Shown: positions 12,301-24,400 of the stretch, in pieces
Layout of the letters: each line of letters starts with the position of its first letter
How positions within the stretch are numbered: the first letter of the stretch is position 1
Origin: Pochonia chlamydosporia 170
Lineage: Eukaryota; Ascomycota; Sordariomycetes; Hypocreales; Clavicipitaceae
Assembly (NCBI RefSeq): GCF_001653235.2
Contig: NC_035792.1
Location: forward strand, 1,178,001 to 1,242,000
Reading direction: 5' to 3'
DNA: 64,000 bases
Translations under genes and position numbers: made by a program
Notes under the pieces: generated by a model
What the model was told of the DNA's origin: nothing
Seen by the model: the letters and a program-made list of their open reading frames with translations, nothing else
Database searches by the model: none

Positions 12301-13728
12301 CTTTCCTCAAAAAATACACATGATGGTGCTGTCGTAACTGTCCGAGACGTTCAAGTTGCTGGAGGTCCTCTGGCACGATCTCTTACAGCTGCTGACTTTG
12401 ATGTTGCCGTTGAGGCTGCTCGCAAGAATTTCTCTGATTCTATCGGCGCACCCAAGATTCCCAACGTCACCTGGGACGATGTCGGTGGTCTCAGCAATGT
12501 CAAGGATGCGGTAACCGAGACAATCCAGCTGCCATTGGAGCGCCCTGAACTGTTCGCTAAGGGCATGAAGAAGAGGTCAGGCATCCTTTTCTACGGTCCT
12601 CCTGGCACCGGTAAGACATTGTTGGCAAAAGCCATCGCCACAGAGTACAGCCTCAACTTTTTCAGCGTCAAAGGACCAGAACTGCTGAACATGTACATTG
12701 GTGAGTCGGAAGCCAATGTACGAAGAGTGTTTCAACGTGCACGAGACGCACGCCCTTGCGTCGTGTTCTTTGACGAGTTGGACTCCGTCGCGCCAAAGAG
12801 AGGTAATCAGGGCGACAGCGGTGGTGTTATGGATCGTATTGTGTCTCAGCTTCTGGCTGAACTTGACGGCATGTCTGGCGGAGACGACGCTGGTGGTGTG
12901 TTCGTCGTTGGTGCGACCAACAGACCAGACCTTCTGGACCCTGCCCTCCTCCGCCCAGGTCGTTTTGACAAGATGCTTTATCTCGGGGTATCTGATACGC
13001 ACGAGAAGCAGCAAACCATCCTGGAAGCATTGACGCGAAAGTGAGTAACTTCCTGTTTGGACCTGACTGCGATTGTAGTTGTGTTTGGCTAACTTTTATG
13101 ATTCAGATTCACCCTTCATCCCACAGTCTCGCTGCGAAATGTTGCCCAACAGCTTCCATTTACGTACACTGGCGCCGATTTCTATGCCTTGTGCAGCGAT
13201 GCCATGCTCAAAGCAGTTACACGGCAATCATCTGCCGTGGACGCCAAAGTCCGTGCCATCAATGCTGAGCGCGCAGGCAAATCTCAGATTTCCACTGCAT
13301 ACTTCTTCGACCATTTCGCAACCAAGGAAGATATCGCAGTCATGGTTACTGAGGCAGATTTCTTGGCTGCCAATGACGAGCTTATTCCAAGTGTAAGTGC
13401 TGGCGAACTAGCCCATTACGAAAAAGTTCGTGCGACATTTGAGGGTAGCCGGGATAAGCAGCCCAAACCCAGTACTGCAACGCTGGACCACAGACCATCG
13501 TCAGCATCAAGTAAAGGCAAGATGAGCGCAAAATCTTACGGGAAGTTGCCCGCGTCCAACAAGGGCAAAGGCAAAGCTATAGCGGCAGATATGGATAGCG
13601 ACGACGAATATGATGAGGACTCAGATGCAACGCCCAGTGGCGCCGTTAATGGTCGGTCAAAGGGCAAGGGAAAGGCGGTCATGGGGTTTCAAGATGGGAC
13701 TGCCAGTGATGATGACGGGTTGTACTAA
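9393..13728 (+). CDS. pex6: Peroxisomal biogenesis factor 6, AAA+ ATPase
   Basis: Type II AAA+ ATPase that, with Pex1, extracts ubiquitinated PTS1 receptor (Pex5) from the peroxisome membrane. Three exons, 9393-9564, 9659-13040 and 13107-13728, give 1391 residues, the usual size for filamentous fungi. The N-domain covers roughly residues 1-730 and has an acidic insert. The D1 ring has a degenerate P-loop (NIGKATLA near 766), as expected for the weakly active Pex6 D1. D2 is canonical: Walker A GPPGTGKT at 1037-1044, Walker B VVFFDELDS with Asp1096/Glu1097, and ATNRPDLLDPALLRPGRFDK as sensor/arginine-finger region. The tail is Lys/Ser/Asp-rich and low complexity. The chosen start precedes a basic RKHAIRRRRQ segment; an in-frame extension to 8967 is possible but less likely. 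Two nearby enzymes in this window end in AKL and would depend on this import pathway. Confidence 0.95.
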
Positions 13729-13939
13729 ATGGCACATGTTGGGGGCAATTGAATGACAGGCATGGCATTTTGTTTAAACCAATATCAATACCTTTCTGGC
13801 GGGGAGTACGCCTACGGAAGAAATGTACATCATATCATATCACCTTTCGTGTTATATAATATTGGCCTTTTTGGCAGGCAGAATTACATGGCAGATCTGC
13901 TGTGAAACTGAATTCTCGCTGAGGTGAATGCGGTGCTAA

Positions 13940-15177
13940 TTAAGTCGCCGGTTTCTCTGTCTTCTCCTTCTTTGTCTCTTTTGCTTCATCCTTCTCGTTC
14001 TCTTCCTCCTCGTCTTCGTCCTCCTCATCTTCATCGTCGTCATCATCTTCCTCCTCCTCTTCCTCATCCTCATCGTCTTCCTCGTCTTCATCGTCATCTT
14101 CCTCGCTATCCTCATCTTCATCGTCATCATCATCCTCTTCCACCTCCTTCTCTTTTGAACCCTTATTAGTTTCCGCGGCCTTTTCTTCCTCTGGATCCTC
14201 CTTTATTATCAATTCCTCCTCCGCCTTCTTTATTTCCTCGTCACTAGCCGTTACGGCCGCCCGATTATGCGCAGTTACTCCGCTCATGTCCCCTGACTTC
14301 GGCCGCCATTTACCACTTGTTGGACTCTGTACCGTCTCACGAAGAGCATCGTCACCAGACTTATGCTTCCAGGCACCGCTAGTAGGGGACTGCAAACCAT
14401 GCGGCTTCTCCTCTGTGGCACCGTCTTTATCTTCCGCTTCCTTTTCAGGCTTGGCTGTAATAGTTTTGCTTGAAGACTCCGACCCGCTGTCTTCTGCCTT
14501 CTTGCCGTGGACCTTCTCCCGCAGAGTTTTGAGACGCATCTCCTTTGCCTTTTGTGCAGCCTCGTCGGCGACAGACCGCATCGGAAGTGTAGTCTGTTTT
14601 CCCGTCTCGACAGGACCATCCTTGGGTTTCGTGGTAGCATCTGTAGCTGCTTTGGACTCTGGCATCGGTGGTGCAGGCGGAGCTGGAGAAGCCTTCGAAG
14701 CAGCAGCAGTGGTGCTGGCCACGGCTGGTTTTGCAGCTGGTCTTTGCGGTTTCGGCGGCTCGGGAGGTTTATTGTGGATGTTAGGGATGGTGTGTTCGTC
14801 GTAGTATATTTTGACGTGTTGCTTAAGTTCGCCGTATTCGTTCCAGTCCTCAATCTCAACCAGGTCCTATTCTATACATCAGAGGCCCGTCACACGACAA
14901 AGGCGCGTAGAGCATAATTATAGCCACTTACACCTAGTACCAGTCCCTCCTGCACCAAACCAGGAAGTTTCCTCAAGCGCCCTCCATCATCCTTACCGGC
15001 CCTCCGGCCCCAAAGCATACGTGCCTTTTCATCTGTCGCAATGTCAACTGCCTTGAAGGGAACTCTATTGGCTCGCAAGATAGTTTCCAGCCGCGATGTC
15101 GCCGTCACGATATGCGAGGAGCCGGCGGTGAGAGAGGTGAAGATGTACAGAGCTGGGTCGGTCGAGTAGGTCGTCAT
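13940..15177 (-). CDS. Thioredoxin-fold (SH3BGR/glutaredoxin-like) protein with acidic tail
   Basis: Two exons, 15177-14932 and 14866-13940, give 390 residues. Residues 1 to about 105 resemble the SH3BGR/glutaredoxin-like fold: a strand YIFTSLTAGSS, helix TATSRLETILRAN, strand VPFKAVDIATDE, the cis-Pro-like KLPGLVQEGLVLG, then DWNEYGELKQHV. The CXXC redox centre is absent, as in SH3BGR proteins. A proline/alanine-rich linker follows, then two near-copies of QSPTSGxWxxKSGD, then a C-terminal run of about 90 residues that is nearly all Asp and Glu, ending in a lysine-rich tip. The gene is convergent with pex6, with about 210 bases between stops. Function is unknown; the acidic tail could bind basic partners such as histones or ribosomal proteins, which is inference. 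Confidence 0.8.
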
Positions 15178-18069
15178 GGTGGCTGCGGCCGGCCGAGATA
15201 CGAGGCTCGTACAGGGAAAACGGTTTGTCTCTGGATGGCAGCTAGCGGCCTGGTACTTTTTGGTGGTTTGGGGTTTTTGTCGTGCTTAGTCTTTCTCTTG
15301 GCTACGAAGGAATGGGTACGGGTGCTGCATGCCTGTGGAGAGCAAGGATATGGGGTTAGGGGATAGGGGGATTGGAGTTGGGAAAGGGGGTTTTGAAGGT
15401 GATGCTGTGTTTGGAGTTTCACGGCCCAACTGCGGGGGCGGGGCAGCGATTGAAACCGAAACAAGCCTCATGGCGTCACTGGGCATGGTGACAGAGTTAC
15501 ATGGATGGGTGCCTGCTGAAGAGACAGTGGTAGATTGAGAAATGAGTATTATTTAATGCGGTAGAAATATTTCCCAGTGGACAGTTGGTTGGCTTTCGCG
15601 GATCTTGTGGTTTGTGTCCAGTTGGGGAAAGCATGAACTGTGCAGGCCAGTATTGGTGGTACCTGGGGTTTTGAATTCTCAATACCTACAGCATATTGAT
15701 TTGTCACGTATTACGACAGATGAATGTTACATGTATTTGCAGAGTACAGAGTGCCGTTAAAGGGGTGTTTGGCATGGTCCGTGGTCAAAATGCGCTTGAC
15801 TCGCACCATGGTGAAGCGGTTGATGCCAGCCAGAATGAGGTGTAGTAGCTGGAGTTTGGCTTTGCTGCGAAAACATATCAAGTGAGACCCAATCTGTCGT
15901 CAGTCCTGTTATCAGCAGATATCCAGTAAACAAGATAATACAGCTTTACGTGCCGGAAATGGCGATATAACGTGCAAATTGGACCTCGCGCCAACATTAG
16001 CTTCGCTCTGTCGCCGCATCAGCCAGTTCAGTGCCGGCCAACATGTACTACCCCAGCTCAAGAATAAATTCTGGCATGCGTTGAAATGATTCAGATTTGG
16101 TAGGCGCTGTAAGATATCCAGGAGGTACCCCCTGGATTTTCGTTTGCTGGTGAATTCTTGCGGTGCCCATCCCAGGTGGTCTTCCATGGTCCGATACCAG
16201 GGTGTCCTCTATATGAGAGAAATTTAAATGAGATGCAAAGCCATCAGAAAAAGGCCAACTATTAAAATTCCATGCTGGTGTGAAAGACTTCGAAACAATC
16301 TGAAAAAGCCGGTCGGCAGGCAAGAAAGGCTTTGGCCACTTTGGCGTATTTATGCGCCTACTAGGCAGGTAGGTACTCAATCCCGCGCACCGATCCAATA
16401 GGCAATCCATAGCTGAAGCGGCACTCGGAGTATATCGACAATCTTGTACGCATGGTTCTCAAGCTTCACAAGGGTGTTGTTGGAGTTGTTCCGTGTAATG
16501 TGCGCGACAGGAAGAAAATTCTTTATTCTGTCTCGTCCCCGTCAAGTGAGTGATGGACATGAAGAGGAATGTCGAATCTCAGAAGACGCTAAGCCGAATG
16601 CGGATTGTTAGCAGGGTTTCAGCCACAGGCACAGCTCTGAATTGCTGGAACCAAGATTTGGCAAGCTTTCAAGAACAGGGTATCTGCGACATCTCAACAC
16701 CCTACACACCTGAATGCTACGATTACGCCTTGTCTCTCATTTCAATGGGTCTGGCGTGCGAGGTGAGCCCTGCAGACCATGTGTCCGCCGGAGGCTTTAC
16801 CCGCGAACACAATGTGTTGGTTTTTGTTTCTCCGCAATGCCACGAGGCTCCCAAAGACGCCGAGGCATCACCCGAAGACGAGACACTCCGTCAACGAACG
16901 TATTGTGAATCTCGTATCATCAAGGCATTAATTAGGGACAGCACATACCAATCCTCTCCGGTTTCCAATGAATAAAAATGTGGCTGAACCGTGGCCCGCG
17001 GGGTGACCCGTGGTCAGCGGTTGCTCAAACGTTCTCCCCCTCAATTTGCCATATCGTCACAGGAGCGTCACAGGTACCTGGCAAGTTTCACAAACCTACG
17101 GAGTAATCACGCTTCTATTGTGACAGGGAATAAAATGCGAAAACAGGCAGCTGTGAAAATCAACGGGAAATTAGACGAACCCTCGAAACAAAGGAAAATC
17201 TGGGGACCAACACGCACAAGCAGTGTGAACGGGGTTTGGGAAAGAGGAACAAACAGAGTGACGATAAGGTGCGGGAAGGAATTGCTTGGCACCGATGCAA
17301 ACGGACATCCGTGGAGTCAGATCTCAGAATGTCCCTCTTCTTTGGCCAACGATTCCACGACTAATGGCGTCCACTGTCTTCCGATGGCGACACAAGAAGA
17401 AGCAGAACTAGCCGCCAGTTGGCCACTTCAAAGGTCTTTTCGCGACCACAACCAGGCCAGACCGTTGATGTTGGCCGTCAGGCACAAGAAAAACTTCAAG
17501 GGGCGGAAGCGGGCCAGATGCAGGTACCACCACTCAGACGACTCCACGGCTTCTTCTGTGACCCACTCTTGGGCTGCCACTGAGTCAAGATCCAATCAGA
17601 AATGGTGCCTTGATACGCCATCAACTGTTTGCTATCCACACCGGTTGAGCGCCATCCGTTCCGAGAGGGTGAACATGGTTGTTGGTGAGGCTTTTTGCAG
17701 CTCCAGACTTGTCAGAGTTTTTCCCTGGACTTCGTTTTTCTCCCGAAACAGTCCCTCGGTGGTGATAAGTGCCTCGTCGTCGCCGCCCACCCTGTCTTTC
17801 GTTCTCTCGATCTTCTCTCCTTCACACAACTGTCACTCGCGTTTCTTCACTCATTGTCTCGACGACAAGGCTTGTTTTGCTTCACTCTCTCACAATCTAT
17901 CGCCTGCGATATTACGATTACTAGTGCTGCGCACGCCAAGGTCATTCTTTCATACCAAACCATCCACTTTTCCCTTAGACGGACAACGCCGGTCACTTGC
18001 CTGTACCCACCTTGTCTCAAGCTATACACTACTACCAAACTCGTTTGCGATATCTCACGATCTTTCAAC
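15178..18069. other. Intergenic region, 2.9 kb
   Basis: The region lies between two divergent starts. Around 17760-18060 the plus strand becomes strongly pyrimidine-rich and lacks ATG start codons, which fits a promoter and 5' UTR of the GPI-anchored protein gene at 18070. The rest holds only unconvincing open frames (for example 16550-16975 and 16991-18121), with no domain or homology that I recognise. Confidence 0.5.
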
Positions 18070-18462
18070 ATGCGTTCTGGAGCTCTCGTCACCCTTCTCG
18101 CAGTCGCTGCTTCCGTTGTGACAGCCACTGAGCCCGACACTGTCACACAAACCGCCACCACAACTCACACTCTCACCGTCACTCGCTGCGGCTCTGCTGT
18201 CACCAACTGCCCTGCCAGCAAGACGTCCATTGCCGTCACCTCAACCCCAGTCCAGACTTCTGTGGCTCCTCCATCTGTGTCTAGCTCTACTTTCTACCCG
18301 GCTTCCAACACCACCGTTCCTGTTGTCCCAACGGGAACTACCCCCGGCCAGGGAACTACCACTGGACCCGTCGTCGTCCCGACCGCTGCCGCTAATGGCC
18401 TCCAAGCCAAGACCGGTGCTGTTGCTGCTGTCGTTGCTGCCGTCATCGCCATGGCCTACTAA
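18070..18462 (+). CDS. Small Ser/Thr-rich GPI-anchored cell wall protein
   Basis: Single-exon gene for 130 residues. It has a signal peptide (MRSGALVTLLAVAASVVTA), a threonine/serine/valine-rich body with repeats of TVTQTATTTHTLTVT type, two cysteines in RCGSAVTNCPASKT, and a Thr/Pro/Gly-rich spacer. The C-terminus is small and hydrophobic (AVAAVVAAVIAMAY) after an Asn-Gly that is a plausible omega region. This is the layout of a GPI-anchored, O-mannosylated surface protein that ends up in the plasma membrane or covalently in the wall. The ATG at 18070 is chosen because it opens the signal peptide; the longer in-frame opening at 17695 would bury the signal. Strong third-position C preference suggests high expression. 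The exact family name is not recognised. Confidence 0.85.
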   Translation: MRSGALVTLLAVAASVVTATEPDTVTQTATTTHTLTVTRCGSAVTNCPASKTSIAVTSTPVQTSVAPPSVSSSTFYPASNTTVPVVPTGTTPGQGTTTGPVVVPTAAANGLQAKTGAVAAVVAAVIAMAY

Positions 18463-21400
18463 GCTATGCTCGCGGTGGTGTTAGGTCTAGAGGATGGCTC
18501 TGACTAACAGTCATATTGCCTCGTTTTCGCTTCATGTCTTTCACTCATACCTGTTATATACTTCACTTCTTCATCCTTTATGGATCTACATTTTTTTATT
18601 TTCTTGAGGGGACGGACGTTTGGAGACCATTCAGTCTTATTAACCGGATCTTGGGAACAAAATAGAGGGACTTTGTTTTTATGGCAGCCCATTGAAGACT
18701 GTGCCGCATCTTGTGCCAGTTCAAGGCTCGCCAACATCTGAGACATGGCGCAAAGATACCAAATTGGAAAGGAGTTTTCTGTTATGTGGCAAGCCAGCTG
18801 TCGACAATGGCAAGCAAATCCACAGACCAAGACACGGAATGATTTATATGAGGACTTATGACAACAAAAAAGCTACATAGTTGTTATACCAAATACAAAT
18901 ATGCAGTCTCAACCCTACTGCAGTGAAGTCGGTGAACATCGTTTGTAGTGAATCAACAACGTTAAACGTCAGACTTTAGCGCGCTGGTCCAAGCTCAATC
19001 TTGTCCAAGATCAATCCATCGCGCCTCAGTCTATCGTTTGGGAGACGACGTGCTGATCATGTCACGTGGCTTAGTTCCTTCCGTTTGAACCCTGCCTGGA
19101 TGTTCTTTCCCTTGCGACAACGTGTGGACTAGTGGGGTGAGTGGTCGATAACTCCTCATCAGTCGCGGAGGGTGTGGTGCCACACCTTCATCTCCATTTT
19201 GCCAGCATCACTTTTATGTTGTTGTTTTTGCTTTTTGTTCGCCTTCTGCCTCCTGTGGCCGATCCAGGACATTTGGTAGCCTAGACTAAGGTATGGTTGC
19301 AACTCAGTCCAGAGCTTGCGTTGGATGCACTAACCCAAATCGTTGGTCTTAGGTGTTGTGGTGCCATGCTGGCTCATGTTTGTTGGCTCGAGGAGCATTT
19401 CACCCGCCTGCATAATCTACATCGTGATCTGCTCAGGTGGTCCCACTGCCGCTGGCTACCCCCAGGGTAAACTAGTTCCCATTGAAGGAGACACAGAGGA
19501 TAGGAAAGTCGAGACAACGAAGACTCCGGCGGTGCCCGTTCTCCTCGATTCCTTTCGCTCACTGCGTCCATTAGGCCGATCCCGTATAGCAGAGTGTCCG
19601 AATCGCACCAATCTCTTTTGAATTTCCTATCATCTATCTTACACCCACATTGAAGCCAGCGCATTTTGGCTCTTCCCTGAAGCATTACTTGGCTCCCATG
19701 ATTCAAAATGTCATTGGCCTCCACTTCCTCATTTGCCCACTTTCCCTGGTACATGGTACGCCTGCTCATAATGCTTAGTTTTGGTTCCGTGGGGGGATGC
19801 GAACTCTATCGGTGTCTGCCGCCGCCATGTTGCAAATTCAGCCAGTTTACGATCCCTATTCCCTTCACATTCAACGCCGTCTTGCTGTCGTGGCTGCCAT
19901 TGCTCAGTGTGGATGTGGGACCATGCGTATGCTGTCGCCGCTGGAAAAAAAAAAAAAAGAAAAAAGTGCGCTTCGCACCAAGTTGGTGCTGTGCCTAGAA
20001 TTCGACCACTCGAGGCAGAGGATGTTATTGCCGTACTCATCATAGTCCAAATCACATATGCCTCTATGCACAAGGCTGGCCATTTGCCGCGGCCACAGCG
20101 CAAGGTGCGCAGAGACTCGAGTTGGAGTCGGCAAGAAAGGGACATTCATGCGTCAGAGCATGAGCACATTTCTTGTTCGATAGAGATATTAGACCTGGGA
20201 CGCTGTATATTTGTATTTGGTCCACGCCAAGAGGTGGCAGCAAATTGTCCATCGAATTCGTTGGCTTCACCATAATCTCAACCCTTTGTCTCTGCAGCAG
20301 ACTTCTCATCATGGCGAGTTATTGTCGGACCCTGATTAGTCGTCTTCCTCCGGAGCCCGGGAAACGAGTCGTTTGTTGCAGTCGAGGGACAGAGTGACTC
20401 TTCGTGTTGTTTCATGCGTTGAAGGTGTGAAGGTCGACAAGCTACTTGTGGTACATGGCGTATCCGCGACCCTATCATGGATTGTGAGAGTTGGTGGGAA
20501 GGTGGCGGGTAATTTATATATGGTATAGGACGGGAAAGATTCCAATGAACGTCCAGGAAGTCATAGACGATCGCAATAGTCGTCATCAACAAGGACGCAA
20601 CCCCGGTTCTTCTATCAGTCTAAACGGAATGTTTCAGAGCGCCGGTTTGAGGATCTGGTGGGAATTTCGATATGGGACCTCGATATGGTGAGGTTATGAG
20701 CAATTGCCATACCAACGTCTCACTGACAAGAGCAGTGGGTGCATAAGAAGGAAAAAGAAGAGAAACCTGGCTCATTCCAACTTTCGTCATATTTTTCATT
20801 TTATTTTTTCGACAGAACCACGCCGTTGGCGGCCACACCTTCAACGGGGGGCGTGTTGGGCGCAACGGTGCAGCGGGCGGGTGTGTGCTAAGCGAACATT
20901 CCCGCAGATGCCAGTAACGGATTCACACCGTTATCCCGAGAAGGTGGCCTGGTCTGTCAGCCATGTCTCGCGTTACCCTTCTAGAAGGGCGAGCCCAGCT
21001 GAAAACTAAGAAGGGAGGTTTCTGAATCCAGTAATTGCTGGCCCTACGTTGGCCGACGATGAGAACGAGCTCTGAATCACACAATGAACCAATTTCGGCA
21101 CTTCTGCAGCCAAAAGCATTCTTTCTACTGCTACAAAGATGCTACTTTAACCCCCAATCGCGAGTTTCGAATTGATTGTTGGCCCACATATCTCTACCAA
21201 GAGCTCAACCCGGCACCCTCGTGCCACAAGCGACACATGCAATCATCGATTGATACGCCGTCGAGAGAGTGTTGTAGGTGGATAATTTGCCCACGGGAGG
21301 GTAAGAATGGCTTATTTTCCCAATATTATTTCCACTGCCACGCCCCGTACATGACGACGGCCCCGCTGGGCACCTTGTTCGCCTTTGTCTTTCACCATTT

Positions 21401-24400
21401 CTCTCCACCAAGAGCAGCACCACGCCAACTAATACTCTGGTGGAGTAGTCCAAGATGTGGCATGGTGGGGATTCCGGATATGTTTCATCTTGTTCTGAGT
21501 GCCTGGTGGACATACACAAAGCTCAATCTTGCAAGACGCCAAGTACACAGCTTCCAAAATAATTGTCACGAAGGAGTGCTTTACAGCCCGATCCTTAATC
21601 ACGCTGCCGGTGCATGTAAACATCTGTCGATTCTCGCCCAATCATCGACCATACCATCTGTACGAGGCTTCACATACTAAGAAGATACTGGGGAGGGGAC
21701 ACAGAATACTCGGCTGTCGAGACACTGGGACAACAAGGTGTCTGAAGCTTCATCCCCTCTCCATCAATCAGTCAATCAGGACGTCGATGGCAATGGCGCA
21801 TGCATATGCCAATGACTTGTGTGTGTGCTTGGCGGATACCGAAGGAACCACCTGGCTTCCAGGGCGGCCCTTTAGCATGGGCAATGGCAGACAACAGACT
21901 ATGCCATTGAAATCACGCATCCGTCACTCGCAGCTTTTCCTGTGAGCTGCGGTCTTTCAACACTGATCCTCACTCTTGATTATCTTTATTTGCTCGTCAT
22001 GTTGACTCGCATCAGGGGAATCCCAGCTTCATCTCGCCTCTGGCCCTCCACCAGTGTCATCTCAATGAGGGGACCGGTTCCTCCTCAGCAAGGGCCACCA
22101 AAGACAGCTGATAAATGACCTTTTGATGGCCATGCCATCTGCCCAAAATGTTAACTGATTGGATATTCTGGTGGGGGGAGGAAAGCCTTGGTGCAAGTCA
22201 CACGGTCCAATCCATATGCAGACTGAGACCCCTCGCTGACACTTGGCAGCACACCCGCCGCCTCTTGTATGGCTTGTTCATCAAGCAACCCATCGCGTCT
22301 TTTTCCATTCAAAGGCACGGACATCACAAATGCTTTCTGAGAAGAGCAATGGACCAAAAGTTTCTCCTTAATTGCGGAAGGTCATAAGAAAACTTGGCAT
22401 ATTATCACGCACCAATTGATTGAAGGATTGACGGCCGGGATTACGACGGTGTCCAAGGGTATTCAGTTTCTCTTCAATTGACCACGCCCCTCCACGTTGC
22501 GGGCGTAGTTCGTGGCTGGCGGCAGGCATACGAGGCCGTTGTGCCTGTGCGACCTGACCTGGAGTACAGAGCAGGCACAGCGACATACGAAGCACATGCA
22601 CCAGGGTGGGAATGTCGCGTGGCTGCCTTGCCCTGTGCGCTGTGGCCATGACATGATATGACGGTGATTTGGCTATTCATCTGGTATGGGCAATCGTGGG
22701 TACCATGCTTTGCAACGAGGGGCAGCCACAGCCAGCCCCAACATGCCGAAGTAACCTTATGAAAAGTTCTTGCTATATTTCTGCGGTGCGTATGGTCAGA
22801 TGCGCACGGTCAATTGAATATCTCAAGCCTGCCTGCAGATTTCGATCCTCCGCCTACCCTGCTGTACAACAACATAGCCTTTCTAGCTCTACATGCTGCA
22901 AGTGCCTTGCTCTTCCAGTAGTAAATGGTGTCCAAGGTTTCATGCTTGATGGTTCAATTCTTAAACTAGCAACGTAAGACCAGTGGATGCTTGATTTAGA
23001 GAACGATGGCAATCTTCACGGTGTAAAGGTATGTTGAGATCAACACCTCACCTTGCTTTGGTAGTTTTTGGTTTCCGAATATGATGTGAGCAAAAGAAGT
23101 CAACGACATGCATTGGAGGCCCATGGCCAGTTGCTCTCAGCCGATTCCAGCACCAGAAAGGACAGAACAATGATCAGCCATCTCGATGAAATTGTTGTCG
23201 CCCTTTCCTACTTTCCTCTCTGTTTTCAAACCCGGCGTGAGAAGTTAGCCACAACAGACGCCGCATCCTGCAACTGGTCTCATTCGACGGGTGTCATGGC
23301 GCCTTGGCTGCTGGAGTTTGTTCCCTCGTGATCCAAAAGGGGCAACAACACCTATTCGCAACCCAACTTGCTTCCGCCATCACGATCTCGCACACTAGAA
23401 CTATAGTCAATAGATCGGCCTCTTACCCAGCCAACTAACAACAATATATCAATAATTCGCATACCAGGAGCCCTACTCACATAGAAAAAAATCCTATGCA
23501 TTGGCACCACATTCTCCGGGAGACAATGGAATTTCTGGGCGGGTGGCGGACCACTACGCCCAGCGGATGAGGGGATGCTCCAAAAGACTGAGCCATCTTC
23601 ATCCACTTCCTTCTTCTCAACCCAAATCCTCTCCAAAACCGTTGGTGGGAAGACACAACGCGCCAGAAGAGGGATTAATGCCTGCAAGCTTGCGCAAAAA
23701 TCTCCGGTCATACGCCTCCCCCCTGCGGCTAAAGAGTCAAGAGCAAGGCTGGTTGGAGGGTATACTTTGTCTCGTCGGCCACGGAAGATCCAACCTTGCC
23801 GTGGGGGCTTGGGATGGCTGATCCACCAAACCGGGAGCACCCTTGTTGCTCCGCTCTTTACGACGCACTACACAGACGATCGAACTTTGGGCAAGCTGTG
23901 AGACAGCCTTGGAGATTTTGGGGCTGTGGAGCGCTGTGGAAGGACGGCAACTCAGGCCCTCATCAGGATATATGCCAGGATCAGTCAACCTGCAAAACAA
24001 GATTTCAGATTAGCTGGATGCCACTTGAGAGCACACTTTGCAGGCATGTTTTGTTTGAGAAGAGGGGATATTTGGATGTTTCACTCCATCGAACAGCTCG
24101 ACAGGCTCTGAGGGCCGCAATTTCACCTGTCGGGTTCAATTCGACCCAAAGGCTGCTCTCACCCAACGGGCGCCTCTCCACTGCAAACGCATCCCAGACG
24201 TTTTTCGAAAAGAGCAGGACCTGTGACCACATCATGGGCATGAGCCGGCTACAAATCTAGTGATTTTCAAGTACGTCAGCTCCCTAGCCAGTGAGGGTAC
24301 TTTCCAATGGAGTGGTACCCCAATTTTGCAGGGCACTTTTGCCATTAGATTCGATCTTACAGGCCTAGAACAAGAACTGCATCAATATCCGGAGTACGGC

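Noticed and set aside
16550..16975. Open frame of 141 codons
   Set aside because: No recognisable family, no signal or intron support; could be a small hypothetical gene but evidence is too weak to list.
16991..18121. Open frame of 376 codons upstream of the GPI-protein gene
   Set aside because: No domain, odd Ser/Phe/Leu-rich composition from reading the pyrimidine-rich leader in another frame, and it overlaps the start of the well-supported GPI-anchored protein gene in a different frame.
21084..21680. Open frame of 198 codons in the gene-poor region
   Set aside because: Cys/His/Trp-rich composition typical of random frames and no family resemblance.
24125..24160. tRNA T-arm-like GGTTCAATTCG
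   Set aside because: The flanking stems do not pair properly and no acceptor, D or anticodon arm could be found around it.
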